Position numbers and translations under genes: made by a program. A stretch of DNA of 64,000 nt from Deferribacterales bacterium Deferri_01 (GTDB lineage Bacteria > Chrysiogenota > Deferribacteres > Deferribacterales > Geovibrionaceae). Shown here piece by piece: positions 54,031-62,733 of the stretch. Position 1 is the first letter of the stretch. The number at the start of each line of letters is the position of its first letter. Location of the stretch: NCBI GenBank assembly GCA_001603805.1, contig LUZY01000003.1, positions 62,001 through 126,000 on the forward strand. The letters are read 5' to 3'. The notes beneath the pieces were generated by a model. The model made no database searches, was not told the DNA's origin, and saw nothing but the letters and a program-made list of their open reading frames with translations.

Positions 54031-54044
54031 TTATTTGACACTCA

Positions 54045-54720
54045 TTGTATTGTATGGTTATAGATATAAGCAGAACTGTTTACCATTATCAGCTAGATAC
54101 AGAAAAAGACAAGCCAGTAATAGCTGTACTACTTGAATTCAGTGAACGCTATCCCCGCTATGGATTTGGTAAACTTTTTCAGATTATCCGCCGGCACGGC
54201 TTTAAATGGAATCATAAGCGTGTTCACAGGGCTTAACCTGAGGCTCAATATGCGCCGTAAATGCAAGAGAGGCTTCCTAATCGTAATCCTGCTCCTATTG
54301 CCGTTCCTGAATCTATCAGTCAGCGCTGGAGTATAGATTTTATGAGCGGCAGTCTTTATTCCGATTGAAGATTTAGAACATTCAACGTAGTTGACGATTT
54401 TAACAGATAAGTTCCGGCTATTAAGATAGACCTTAGCTTACCAGCAGAGTGAATCATAAGGGTGTTTGACCGCATCGCACTTTGGCGTGGTTACCCGCTC
54501 AAGAACAGGATGGATAATGGTTCAGAATTTATATCACTGAAACTGGCTGACTGGGCAGAAGAGCATGACGTTGAGCTTGAATTCATTCAGCCAAGCAAAC
54601 CATTTCAAAACTCATACATTGAGAGGTTTAACAAGACATTTAGAAACGAATATAATAATGAAAGACCCACATGAATCATTAGGCAACTTGAAGCCTATGG
54701 AGCATGCTGCAAATATGTGA
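54045..54720 (+). pseudogene. Decayed IS3-family transposase (OrfB)
   Basis: Fragments of an IS3-type DDE transposase can be read across frames: RTVYHYQLDTEKDKPVI and GFKWNHKRVHR, then LRLNMRRKCKRG, SQRWSIDFMSG with the first Asp, RMDNGSEFISL with the second Asp, SYIERFNKTFRNEY with the Glu, and finally HESLGNLKPMEHAANM. In-frame stops occur at 54366, 54408 and 54450, and frameshifts near 54235, 54290 and 54667. The OrfA part and the left end are missing, so the element is truncated next to the reverse transcriptase gene. Inactive. Confidence 0.88.
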
Positions 54721-54808
54721 AAAACCTAAGAGTGAAATGGCACTAAACTAGGTACGGTTACATAGCAGCTCTGTAGAGCGAACGTCATTTGTTGTTCTTG
54801 TTAAAGAT

Positions 54809-54845
54809 AAAAGCCGATCGGAAACTATCCGGCCGGCTTTTTCGT
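54809..54845. terminator. Bidirectional terminator at the right edge of the island
   Basis: Stem AAAAGCCG...CGG (54809-54821) with CCG...CGGCTTTT (54829-54841), one mismatch and one G-T pair, 7-nt loop; T-rich on both strands. It ends the leftward unit 56239-54846. Confidence 0.8.
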
Positions 54846-55667
54846 TTACTTTTTGCCCAGATCATCAAGCCATTTTTTGAATCTGTTAAATTCTTTTTCC
54901 GCAAACTGTTTAAAGAAAGTGGACATGAACTGTGCAGCAATATCCGTTGCCTGCCCTACAAGGGTAGGGTAAATCGCCAGAGCGAGGGTGTTGTTTATCT
55001 CAAAAACCACTCTGTCATATGAGATTTTAAGGTCAACTTTTTTGATGCCGCCGCATATAGTTCTTACATCAACTGTTTTCATATCAAGCTGGGCACGGTA
55101 TATGGTGAGTGTTGATGCTTTGTCGTATGAGCGTATCAGCGTAAGAAACTGAAGATTGTTCTCTTTTGTGGAGGAGTTCAGGGCATCTCCGCCGGAATTT
55201 TTCAGTGCCTGAATAAATGCATTTTTTATATCTTCCGGTGCTTTGGCATCAATGCAGGTTGAAATCAGATCAGCATTTACAGAAAGAGTGAAGTCATTTT
55301 CGGAAAACTTCTTGCTTTCCCTAAGCTGAAAGTTGAAGAGAAGGGGATAGCGGGCAAAAAACTGTATCCACACTTCGCTGTCGTGTGTGAAGTCCTGCCC
55401 TGCGGTGACAAGCTGGTTTGTTCCCTGCTGCTGTACCACCTGCATGATAAAGCGAAGCTTTGATTCATCAGACGCAGAAACCTCATTAGGGTTTTTGTTG
55501 TAGTCAAACTGAAGCTGGGCGTCATGGGTGGCTGTTGCAAAGTCTGTGTCTGATTTTTCCCATGATTCGACGCCGGTTTTTTCTCTTGCTTTTACCTGAG
55601 GTTGTTTTGCCCTTGCTTCGCTGAATGCTGCACTAAGTGTTTTTTCCTGTTCCGCAGTGAGTTTCAT
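54846..55667 (-). CDS. Hypothetical protein, partner of a putative papain-fold protein
   Basis: 273 residues, no signal peptide or membrane helix. I do not recognise the family. The N-terminal 60 are charged and helical (MKLTAEQEKTLSAAFSEARA), the middle alternates strands and helices (FTLSVNADLISTCIDAKAPE, LQFLTLIRSYDKASTLTIYR), and the C-terminus is a long amphipathic helix ending FNRFKKWLDDLGKK. It lies 11 nt after the gene at 56239-55679, so both are one operon. A substrate, inhibitor or immunity role toward that partner is possible but unproven. Confidence 0.75.
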   Translation of the reverse strand: MKLTAEQEKTLSAAFSEARAKQPQVKAREKTGVESWEKSDTDFATATHDAQLQFDYNKNPNEVSASDESKLRFIMQVVQQQGTNQLVTAGQDFTHDSEVWIQFFARYPLLFNFQLRESKKFSENDFTLSVNADLISTCIDAKAPEDIKNAFIQALKNSGGDALNSSTKENNLQFLTLIRSYDKASTLTIYRAQLDMKTVDVRTICGGIKKVDLKISYDRVVFEINNTLALAIYPTLVGQATDIAAQFMSTFFKQFAEKEFNRFKKWLDDLGKK

Positions 55668-55678
55668 CTCTGTCCTCC

Positions 55679-56239
55679 TTAGACACGCTTTATGAAGGCT
55701 GCAACAGTGCCGACCGCCATGAAGTCATGATTATTGACTCCATCGAATCTGACGGCGACCTCGTCACCTGTATCCGCTTTAATGAGCTGCGCTGTGACTG
55801 CCGTATCTGGGCTTATATAATCTTCCTCTATCAGTTTTGATGTAAGATAGTGGGTGTAGCCTTTCTGGCTTTTGAGAATAATTGTGGCGTGTCCGACACC
55901 GATGATTACTCCCTCATATTCATTAAGCAGATTGTTCGCCTGATCCAGAGTTGCCTGGGAATCATCAGCGGGTCTGAATACTGTCCATGTGAAGCCCTCC
56001 ATGGGTGTCTTATCGAGAAAAATTTCAATTTCTTCTGTAAGTACACCCATTTCATCAAGGGATTTGCCTGTTGATTCCTGCTGAAATGTGTTCCACATGG
56101 TTTCAAATTCATCTGATGGTGCAAACCTGCTTTTATCCAGATTACGCAGTATCATATGAAGGGAACAAGGGAAGCATGAGTTTTGAAAAATCATATTCTT
56201 AACACTTATGCCGTATTGCGGGAAATCCTGCCATGCCAT
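55679..56239 (-). CDS. Putative papain-fold (C39-like) cysteine peptidase
   Basis: 186 residues from the ATG at 56239, which has AGAGGTG 6 nt upstream; a longer reading to 56368 adds an unlikely hydrophobic tail coded in AT-rich DNA. The segment NSCFPCSLHMILRNL looks like the catalytic-Cys helix, and GVGHATIILKSQKGYTHYL like the catalytic-His strand of C39-like peptidases. The third residue could be the Asp or Asn in a later strand. No signal peptide, so it is cytosolic or exported by another route. It is first in an operon with an unknown 273-residue protein. The enzyme call is tentative. Confidence 0.65.
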   Translation of the reverse strand: MAWQDFPQYGISVKNMIFQNSCFPCSLHMILRNLDKSRFAPSDEFETMWNTFQQESTGKSLDEMGVLTEEIEIFLDKTPMEGFTWTVFRPADDSQATLDQANNLLNEYEGVIIGVGHATIILKSQKGYTHYLTSKLIEEDYISPDTAVTAQLIKADTGDEVAVRFDGVNNHDFMAVGTVAAFIKRV

Positions 56240-56431
56240 GAGACACCTCTTTAAATTCCGATAATGAAAAATAAAGGGTATACGGAAGGAAAGCAATATA
56301 ATGTATATGATATGAAAAATAACTATACAATATGGAAATAAAATCATAAATTGTGATGGATATATCAATATTTGGAGTATCAGAACAGTGCTGTATGCCG
56401 TCAGGATAAGAGTTTATTGTTTTTTTAGGTT
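56240..56431. other. AT-rich spacer, no gene seen
   Basis: 192 nt between two leftward genes. It should hold the promoter of the 56239 operon; several AT-rich -10-like sequences are present and I cannot choose one. No terminator for the lpxR-like gene is obvious. Confidence 0.4.
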
Positions 56432-57439
56432 TTAGAACTGGATAGAGATGCTCAGTGCGCCGAAATCCTGTTTATCGGAAGACTGCCTCTTAAATTCTCT
56501 GGTACGAAGCACTTTGGTGTATGCGAGGCGTATATTTTTCTTTGAGAGAACAACACCCATTTGGAGATCCCCGACAAATTCTTCCTTGTCCACACTTCTG
56601 CTTTCGCTAAAGGTGTTTCCGTCGAGGAATATATTTCGTATTACATATCTTCCTTCCAGACCGGCGAACAGATACCAGCTGAAGTTTTTCTGCTGTATGA
56701 AAAACCCTGAACCGGGCAAACTGGGCTGGATTCTGGGAGGACCGTAGTCAACGGGGAGTCCTTTTCCGTAGCGGAGTGTTGCGCCTGTGTTTGCGTAAGT
56801 GAATACATTTCCCAGCGCAAATCCGGCGTGGGGGGTGATGTCGTATTCAAATCCAAGGAACGATCTTGAGACGTAACTTCTCCAGCTTCTTTGGTAAGTG
56901 AGAACAAATCCCGGTTCATTATCAAGCTGTGTGTCCCAACCTTGTGGAATATCAAGACCTCTGACCTTGTGGACAAATTTCTGTGTTTGTTCTGCCATTG
57001 AAGCAGGACCGACAATGCCCAATGTAAATTCTATCTGGTCAAGCTGCTTGCCGTTTTCGGCGATTAATCCCACAGAGCCGTAGAGCCAGCCTGCGTAGGG
57101 ATGATCATCGGTGGAGGGGTTTTTAAGCTCGGTTTCTTTAGGTGTGTACATATTCTGCCCGAAAGCATAGTTTGTCCGCACAGAGGCATTGTCAGGGAAA
57201 AAAGGGAGCAGCCGGGCGGCTTTGTATGCCCATTCCGGTCTTTTATCGGCTGCTGTGGTCCATGAGGCACGAACTCCGTTGGTGTAGTAACGGTCGCTGT
57301 AGAACATGTCATTTTCTATAACGAAGCTCAATGTTCCGTTGGGTCCGTCGTCTGATGCGAATATTTTCAGCGGAATAAACGTAAGAAGCAGCGAGGTCAG
57401 ACAAACTGCATTAATGAGATTTCTTACTGTTTTTTCCAT
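56432..57439 (-). CDS. LpxR-like outer-membrane lipid A 3'-O-deacylase
   Basis: 335 residues with a signal peptide (AVCLTSLLLTFIPLKIFA) and an alternating outer-membrane barrel ending in a C-terminal Phe (LSISIQF). The first strand FVIENDMFYSDRYYTNGVRASW carries the Asn-Asp and Thr residues of the LpxR active site, and HPYAGWLYGSVG carries the His. LpxR removes the 3'-acyloxyacyl chain of lipid A in a calcium-dependent manner. The ATG at 57439 has AGGTG upstream; a GTG nine bases earlier is the alternative. Monocistronic. Confidence 0.88.
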   Translation of the reverse strand: MEKTVRNLINAVCLTSLLLTFIPLKIFASDDGPNGTLSFVIENDMFYSDRYYTNGVRASWTTAADKRPEWAYKAARLLPFFPDNASVRTNYAFGQNMYTPKETELKNPSTDDHPYAGWLYGSVGLIAENGKQLDQIEFTLGIVGPASMAEQTQKFVHKVRGLDIPQGWDTQLDNEPGFVLTYQRSWRSYVSRSFLGFEYDITPHAGFALGNVFTYANTGATLRYGKGLPVDYGPPRIQPSLPGSGFFIQQKNFSWYLFAGLEGRYVIRNIFLDGNTFSESRSVDKEEFVGDLQMGVVLSKKNIRLAYTKVLRTREFKRQSSDKQDFGALSISIQF

Positions 57440-57514
57440 ACTTTGCACCTGATAACCGGATAGTAAAAGTAACTATAACCTTTCGTCTGTCCGGTTATCA
57501 AGGAGTAAATATTT

Positions 57515-59902
57515 CTATATCTTTTTGATAAGCCTCATTCCGTTTAATGTAACAAGTATTGAAGCGCCGGTGTCGGCAAGTACCGCAAGCCAGAGATTCA
57601 CGAATCCGAAGAATGTGCCCGCAATGAACAGCACTTTCACTGCTATGGAAAATGTTATGTTCTGCTTAATTACGGCAAGTGTCTTGCGGCTGAGTCTTAT
57701 TACATAGGGCAGTTTACTCAAGTCATCAGCCATGAGAGCTATATCGGCGGTTTCCAGAGCAGTGTCTGAACCTGCGACACCCATAGCAATACCAACATCT
57801 GCCAGTGCGAGGGCAGGTGTATCATTAACACCGTCTCCTATCATGGCAACACTCCCGTAGCTGGCTTTGAGTTTCTTAACAGCATCTGCTTTGTCTTCAG
57901 GCAGCAGATCACTGTAAACTCCGTCGATGTTTAAGCTGGAAGACACAGCGGAAGCTGCTCTGCCGTTGTCTCCGGTGAGCATTGCGATATGGCTTACCCC
58001 TGCTTTTTTCAGTGCTTCAACCGCTTGTTTGCTGTTGTCTCTCAATGTATCCGCAACAGCGACTATACCGTAAATTTCGGTTTCGGTTCCTATGAAGATT
58101 ACTGTCTTACCCTGCTGCTCAAGGGTGCTGACAGTCTGTTCATATTTTTCTGTATTAATTCCCGCTTCCCTGAACAGACGTGCATTTCCCACGTAAACAA
58201 CAGCACCTTCCAGATTTGCCATTGCCCCTTTACCGGGTATCGCTTTGAAGCCTGTGACAGCAGGAATACCGTATTTTGATGCCTTTTCTGTAACAGCCTT
58301 TGCTATAGGGTGTTCAGACCACTTTTCAACAGCGGCGGCATGTATAAGAAGCTTTTCTTCTGTTACGGAAGCAAAAGGAATAACATCCGTAACATGGGGT
58401 TTTCCGTAAGTGAGAGTTCCGGTTTTATCGAAGGCAAATGCCTTTATTCCGCCCAGTTTTTCCATGTAGGCTCCGCCTTTTATAAGAACTCCGTTGCGTG
58501 ATGAGTTGCCTATGGCGGAAACTATGGATACCGGAGTGGATATAACCAGAGCGCAGGGGCATGAAATAACAAGAAGAACAAGGGCACGGTAAAACCATAC
58601 ACTAAAATCTGCTCCGAAAAACAGGGGGGGGAACACTGCTATTGCTGCTGCCCCGAGTATTACAGCGGGAGTATAATATCTGGCAAAAATATCCACAAAC
58701 TGCTGCATGGGAGCTTTCTGCGCCTGTGCTTCTTCCACTGCGTGCATTATTTTAGCCAGAGTTGAGTCTTCTGCTTTGCGGGTGACGGTTATTTCGAGAG
58801 CCCCGTGGGTATTCACAGTTCCTGCGTAAACCTGATCTCCTGTTTTTTTATCCACAGGCATTGATTCACCCGTTATTGCAGACTGATTAACAGAGGATGA
58901 GCCGTTTGATACTATTCCGTCAACGGCGATTCTTTCTCCGGGTTTTACTATTACAAGATCTCCGGTGAGAATCTCCTCAACCTTCATGCGGGTTTCCTTA
59001 CCGTTTCTGCGTACGAGGGCTTCTGGTGGGGCAAGCTCCATGAGTGATCTTATGGAGTTGCGGGTCTTGTCCATTGTGTATGCCTGTAATGCATTGCCGA
59101 ATGAAAAAAGAAAGACAACTGTTGCTCCTTCGCTCCATTCACCGATAGCCGCCGCTCCTGCTGCCGCTGTTATCATAAGGAAGTTCATGTCCAGAGTGAG
59201 GCTTCTAAGGGCAAAAAAGCCGCTTTTTGCCACATGAAACCCACCAAGGAGCATAGCAAGAGCATATAAAGGAACTGCGTTCAGACCTGCCTTATCCGCA
59301 ATCATAGAAACAGCCAGAACTATTCCTGATGCGGCAACGGCAAGCATTCTCGGCTGCTTCCACCATGGAGTGAATACTGCCTTGTCCCCGTGTTTTACAG
59401 CCTGATAGCCAGCCTGTTCCACAGCGTTAATTATATCGGTGTCATTCAGGGAGTGGTTTATGGTCATTTTTGATGCTGAGAAGTTGACTTTAGCTGAACT
59501 TACACCCTTCATGGATGAAAGACGCTTTTCCAGTTTTGCTGCACAGTCGGCACAGTCCAGACCGTTAAGCCTGAATATTGATGTCACTGCGTTTTCCGCT
59601 TTTTCAAATGCTCTGTAACCGAAGCCTGCGACAGTTTTTATGATTTGTTCAATATCTGTGGCTGTCTCGTCGAATACAACCTTGAGCTTTGCCGCAGTGA
59701 AATTTATTTTAGCTTCCGCTACCCCTGCCATTTTTTTTACGGCGGATTCCAGTTTTGCTGCGCAATCGGCACAGTCCATGCCTTCCACATGAAGTGATAC
59801 TGTCCGGCATTTTTCCTGTTTTGCCTCTTCGGCTTCGTGGATGCTTATTCCTGAGCAGCAAGCGTCAGTGCATTTATTATTCAGATTTTTAAATTTTATC
59901 AT
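57515..59902 (-). CDS. cadA: Zn/Cd/Pb-type P1B ATPase with two metal-binding domains
   Basis: 795 residues. N-terminal CCSG, then two HMA domains with GMDCADC (41-47) and GLDCADC (114-120), eight membrane helices, phosphatase loop TGES (344-347), transmembrane metal motif CPC (448-450), phosphorylation site DKTGTLT (492-498), TGDN and GDGVNDTPALA in the ATP domain. The aspartate that follows CxxC (DCADC) and the CadC-type regulator next door favour Zn/Cd/Pb over copper. It pumps metal out across the inner membrane. Starts 1 nt after the regulator gene and forms an operon with it. Confidence 0.95.
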   Translation of the reverse strand: MIKFKNLNNKCTDACCSGISIHEAEEAKQEKCRTVSLHVEGMDCADCAAKLESAVKKMAGVAEAKINFTAAKLKVVFDETATDIEQIIKTVAGFGYRAFEKAENAVTSIFRLNGLDCADCAAKLEKRLSSMKGVSSAKVNFSASKMTINHSLNDTDIINAVEQAGYQAVKHGDKAVFTPWWKQPRMLAVAASGIVLAVSMIADKAGLNAVPLYALAMLLGGFHVAKSGFFALRSLTLDMNFLMITAAAGAAAIGEWSEGATVVFLFSFGNALQAYTMDKTRNSIRSLMELAPPEALVRRNGKETRMKVEEILTGDLVIVKPGERIAVDGIVSNGSSSVNQSAITGESMPVDKKTGDQVYAGTVNTHGALEITVTRKAEDSTLAKIMHAVEEAQAQKAPMQQFVDIFARYYTPAVILGAAAIAVFPPLFFGADFSVWFYRALVLLVISCPCALVISTPVSIVSAIGNSSRNGVLIKGGAYMEKLGGIKAFAFDKTGTLTYGKPHVTDVIPFASVTEEKLLIHAAAVEKWSEHPIAKAVTEKASKYGIPAVTGFKAIPGKGAMANLEGAVVYVGNARLFREAGINTEKYEQTVSTLEQQGKTVIFIGTETEIYGIVAVADTLRDNSKQAVEALKKAGVSHIAMLTGDNGRAASAVSSSLNIDGVYSDLLPEDKADAVKKLKASYGSVAMIGDGVNDTPALALADVGIAMGVAGSDTALETADIALMADDLSKLPYVIRLSRKTLAVIKQNITFSIAVKVLFIAGTFFGFVNLWLAVLADTGASILVTLNGMRLIKKI

Positions 59903-59903
59903 T

Positions 59904-60278
59904 TTATTTCTCTTTAAGGTGCGAAATATGTTCTATACCTTGGCACATAAGGGTTACGACATGATCATCATCCAAAGAGTACCAGGCTTCCTTTCCTTCT
60001 TTGCGGAATTTGACAAGCCTTGCACTGCGTAAAACTCTCAGCTGGTGCGACACAGCCGACTGGTTCATTCCCAGCGCTTCCGCAAGGTCGCATACGCAAA
60101 GCTCACGCCTTGACAGTGCATGGAGTATTTTTATCCTTGAAGGTTCGCTTATAGCCTTGAACATTTCAGAGAGGTCATACACCATGCTTTCATCAAGCAT
60201 GTTTTGCTTTATAAAACATATGGATTGCGGGTGTATACACTTCTCATCGCAAAGGTCTTTTTCTATTTCCTTAACCAT
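59904..60278 (-). CDS. cadC: ArsR/SmtB-family metal repressor, CadC-like
   Basis: 124 residues. Winged helix with ISEPSRIKILHAL, the recognition part MNQSAVSHQLRVLRSARLV and the wing EGKEAWYSL. The alpha-3 motif ELCVCDLA (C61, C63) and N-terminal C10 and C14 form the CadC-type thiol site for Cd, Pb or Zn. The operator lies 20 nt before its start and overlaps the -10 of its own promoter, so it should repress cadC-cadA until metal binds. Confidence 0.93.
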   Translation of the reverse strand: MVKEIEKDLCDEKCIHPQSICFIKQNMLDESMVYDLSEMFKAISEPSRIKILHALSRRELCVCDLAEALGMNQSAVSHQLRVLRSARLVKFRKEGKEAWYSLDDDHVVTLMCQGIEHISHLKEK

Positions 60279-60297
60279 TTCTGACTCCGAATACGTG

Positions 60298-60327
60298 ATA
60301 ACATATGCTTATATGTTCATATGTTAT
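60298..60327. promoter_or_regulatory. CadC operator
   Basis: Perfect inverted repeat ATAACATATG (60298-60307), 10-nt spacer, CATATGTTAT (60318-60327). On the minus strand the core reads TATGAACATATAAGCATATG, close to known SmtB/CadC sites of the ATATGAACATAT type. It overlaps the -10 box of the cadC promoter. Confidence 0.75.
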
Positions 60328-60353
60328 GATAACAGCGTAATAGTAAAAGTCAA
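60326..60353 (-). promoter_or_regulatory. cadC-cadA promoter
   Basis: On the minus strand TTGACT (60353-60348), 16-nt spacer, TATCAT (60331-60326). The start site would fall inside the operator. Confidence 0.7.
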
Positions 60354-60391
60354 GAATGAAAAGACAGGTTACGGAAAATTGTTTGATGATC

Positions 60392-60433
60392 AAAATAGAA
60401 AAAGCCCCTGAACTTGTTGTTTCAGGGGCTTTT
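60392..60433 (-). terminator. Terminator of the chemoreceptor gene 60445-62469
   Basis: 13-bp perfect stem (60400-60412 with 60421-60433, AAAAGCCCCTGAA and its complement), 8-nt loop, T-rich tail on the minus strand. Confidence 0.9.
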
Positions 60434-60444
60434 ATGGCTGATGA

Positions 60445-62469
60445 TTAATTTTTGAGTCTGAATCTGCTCATAAGCTGGCGCAGGTTATCTGAAATATGTT
60501 CCAGACCGGATGCGCTTTCCGCCAGATGGTCAGAAGTGGTTTTAACTTCGTTTGATACAGATGAGATGGAGCTTATATCCTGCTGAATCTGTGAGCTTGT
60601 GGAAGCCATTTCTTGTGTGGCGCTGGAGATATTTTCAACCATCGACTGAAGCATGGCTACCCCTTGTTGAATCTCTTCAAGGACAGCGCTGATCAGGCGG
60701 GATGATTCCACACCCTGATGAACCTGCGATGTAACTCCTTCCATTGAGACAATAACATTGTTCATTTCTGTCTGAGTTCCCTGAACTAATGCCGAGATCT
60801 CTGTTGTTGCTTTCTGGGTGCGTTCGGCAAGTTTGCGAACCTCATCAGCAACCACTGCAAAGCCTCTTCCTGCTTCACCGGCTCTTGCTGCCTCGATTGC
60901 CGCATTAAGCGCCAGAAGGTTTGTCTGGTCTGCTATATCACTGATTACGTTGACGATATCTTTTATCTCTTGTGATTTTTCACCGAGGGAATGCACAAGC
61001 ACTGCGGACTGATCCACAGTATCTTTAATTTTTTCCACCGCACGTAAGGAATTATTAACAACTTTGTCTCCGTTTACGGCTTTTTCAGTTGTCTGCTGTG
61101 CGAAGGATGTTATTTCGGTGAGGTCCTGCGCTATGGTTCCCGTGGTCGAGTTCATTTCACTTGAAGCGATGGTGATAAGCCCTGAACGTTCCGTCTGCTC
61201 CGTCATACCGCTGGAAAGCTGCTGGGCACCGGTAGAAAGATTACTGCTCGCCTCGCGCAGTCTGTCAGCCGCATCGGTCACATTTTTTATCATTCCGCTT
61301 AAGCCTTCAACCATCTCTTTCACAGCGTAAGTAAGGCTTGAATTGTCGTTTTTAGCTGTTTTGATATCAGCAGTAAAGTCGCCGCCTGCTATTCTATGAA
61401 CAGTTGCCACAACCTCCCGCGGTTCTCCGCCGAGCTGACGTATGAGAAAACCGACAATGACAAGTATTACAGCTATTATAACAACTACTGCGGCGATAGC
61501 CGCTACGGCTATTGTTACTGTTATTTCTTTTACAGCCTTCATTATTTCATCAACAGGCACACTTAAGCCTATGAAGTAGCTGTAGTCTGTCCCGTCGATT
61601 TCTATTGGAGAATAAAGCGTGTAGGATGTTTTTCCCGTTTGGGATGAAACAGTCTCAACAAAATATTCTTCACCGTTGTCAAGATAAGGGCTGATGGTGT
61701 CCGCAAGGCGTGCCCTGCTGCCGACAATTTCCGAAACCGGATGGACAAGAACAGTATAGTTGTGAGAAAGCATAAACGTATAGCCGGATTGATAAACGCT
61801 GACTCCGGAAAGCAGCTCATCAAAGAGTTCAACAGATATATCAACACCTGCAACACCTGCTGTTTTGCCGTTTACGGTAAACGGAACTCCTATTGACACA
61901 GATGTGACAGTTTCATCACCTATGTTACGGGTAATCGGTTCGCCTATATGTGGTTTGCCGCTTTGCAGGGGCTTCTGATACCAGTCCGATGACCAGTCGG
62001 ACTCATACATGCCGCCTGCTGCTGCAAGTCTCACAACACCGCCAAGCCTCACTGCGAAGGGGGCAAACTGACCGTTTTCGCCCGTGCCTGATGTACTGCT
62101 TCCGTCCAGCTCTTCATCCTGTCCGTCAAACATATCAGGTTCCCAGACAATCCATGCGTCAAAAAGCGTTGGGTTGTCCTCAACCGCCTTTTTAAGCATG
62201 TCTGCAACTTTTTTGCGCTCGATTGCACCGCCGTTGGCAGACATTGCCTCTGCCGATGCTGACAGAGCAAAGGAAGTGCTTAGTGCCTGTTCCACATAGC
62301 TTTTGATCAGATGACCGTATCTGTAAGTCATATTCCGCACATCGTTCTGTGCGATTATGACTGTTTCCCTGTTGACAGCCCGATAGGAGGCTATTCCTGT
62401 GAGGAGGAAAGCGATAACAACGCTCACCACCACCGGAAGCAGAATTTTCATTCTGAATGAAATTTTCAT
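60445..62469 (-). CDS. Methyl-accepting chemotaxis protein with dCache domain
   Basis: About 674 residues. Helix at about 8-28, a periplasmic dCache_1 domain (about 35-290; [38 protein letters not shown]), a second helix near 310-345 rich in Ala/Val/Ile, HAMP-like [18 protein letters not shown], and the signalling tip [19 protein letters not shown]. The dCache motif with Tyr/Trp and the distal Asp (VAGVDIS) suggests an amino-acid or organic-acid ligand. The ATG at 62469 has AGAGG at good distance, better than the ATG at 62475. Confidence 0.93.
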   Translation of the reverse strand: MKISFRMKILLPVVVSVVIAFLLTGIASYRAVNRETVIIAQNDVRNMTYRYGHLIKSYVEQALSTSFALSASAEAMSANGGAIERKKVADMLKKAVEDNPTLFDAWIVWEPDMFDGQDEELDGSSTSGTGENGQFAPFAVRLGGVVRLAAAGGMYESDWSSDWYQKPLQSGKPHIGEPITRNIGDETVTSVSIGVPFTVNGKTAGVAGVDISVELFDELLSGVSVYQSGYTFMLSHNYTVLVHPVSEIVGSRARLADTISPYLDNGEEYFVETVSSQTGKTSYTLYSPIEIDGTDYSYFIGLSVPVDEIMKAVKEITVTIAVAAIAAVVVIIAVILVIVGFLIRQLGGEPREVVATVHRIAGGDFTADIKTAKNDNSSLTYAVKEMVEGLSGMIKNVTDAADRLREASSNLSTGAQQLSSGMTEQTERSGLITIASSEMNSTTGTIAQDLTEITSFAQQTTEKAVNGDKVVNNSLRAVEKIKDTVDQSAVLVHSLGEKSQEIKDIVNVISDIADQTNLLALNAAIEAARAGEAGRGFAVVADEVRKLAERTQKATTEISALVQGTQTEMNNVIVSMEGVTSQVHQGVESSRLISAVLEEIQQGVAMLQSMVENISSATQEMASTSSQIQQDISSISSVSNEVKTTSDHLAESASGLEHISDNLRQLMSRFRLKN

Positions 62470-62733
62470 GAGCATCCTCTGTAAATAAATATTAAATAAT
62501 ATAACATTATTTGCTCTTTGTGCATATGATTATATTAATACTCATATGAAAATAATAATTCACATATAAGCAGTATGTTTTTATATTTTTATGTTTCACA
62601 TATAACTAAAATATGTTTAGAAATTGACAACTTTATTGACGAATTTATTGAAATGACATAACAAAGGTGCGATGATATAAATATTAAACAGGCATATAAT
62701 CTAATCAGATATATTAGGAAATGAGGTATATTT

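Noticed and set aside
52194-54720. Group II intron interpretation
   Set aside because: No domain V-like hairpin after the RT, no maturase or endonuclease domain, and no interrupted host gene.
51806-54845. Precise attL/attR pair for the island
   Set aside because: I looked for a second copy of the tRNA 3' end near 54700-54850 and did not find one, so no attachment sites are claimed.
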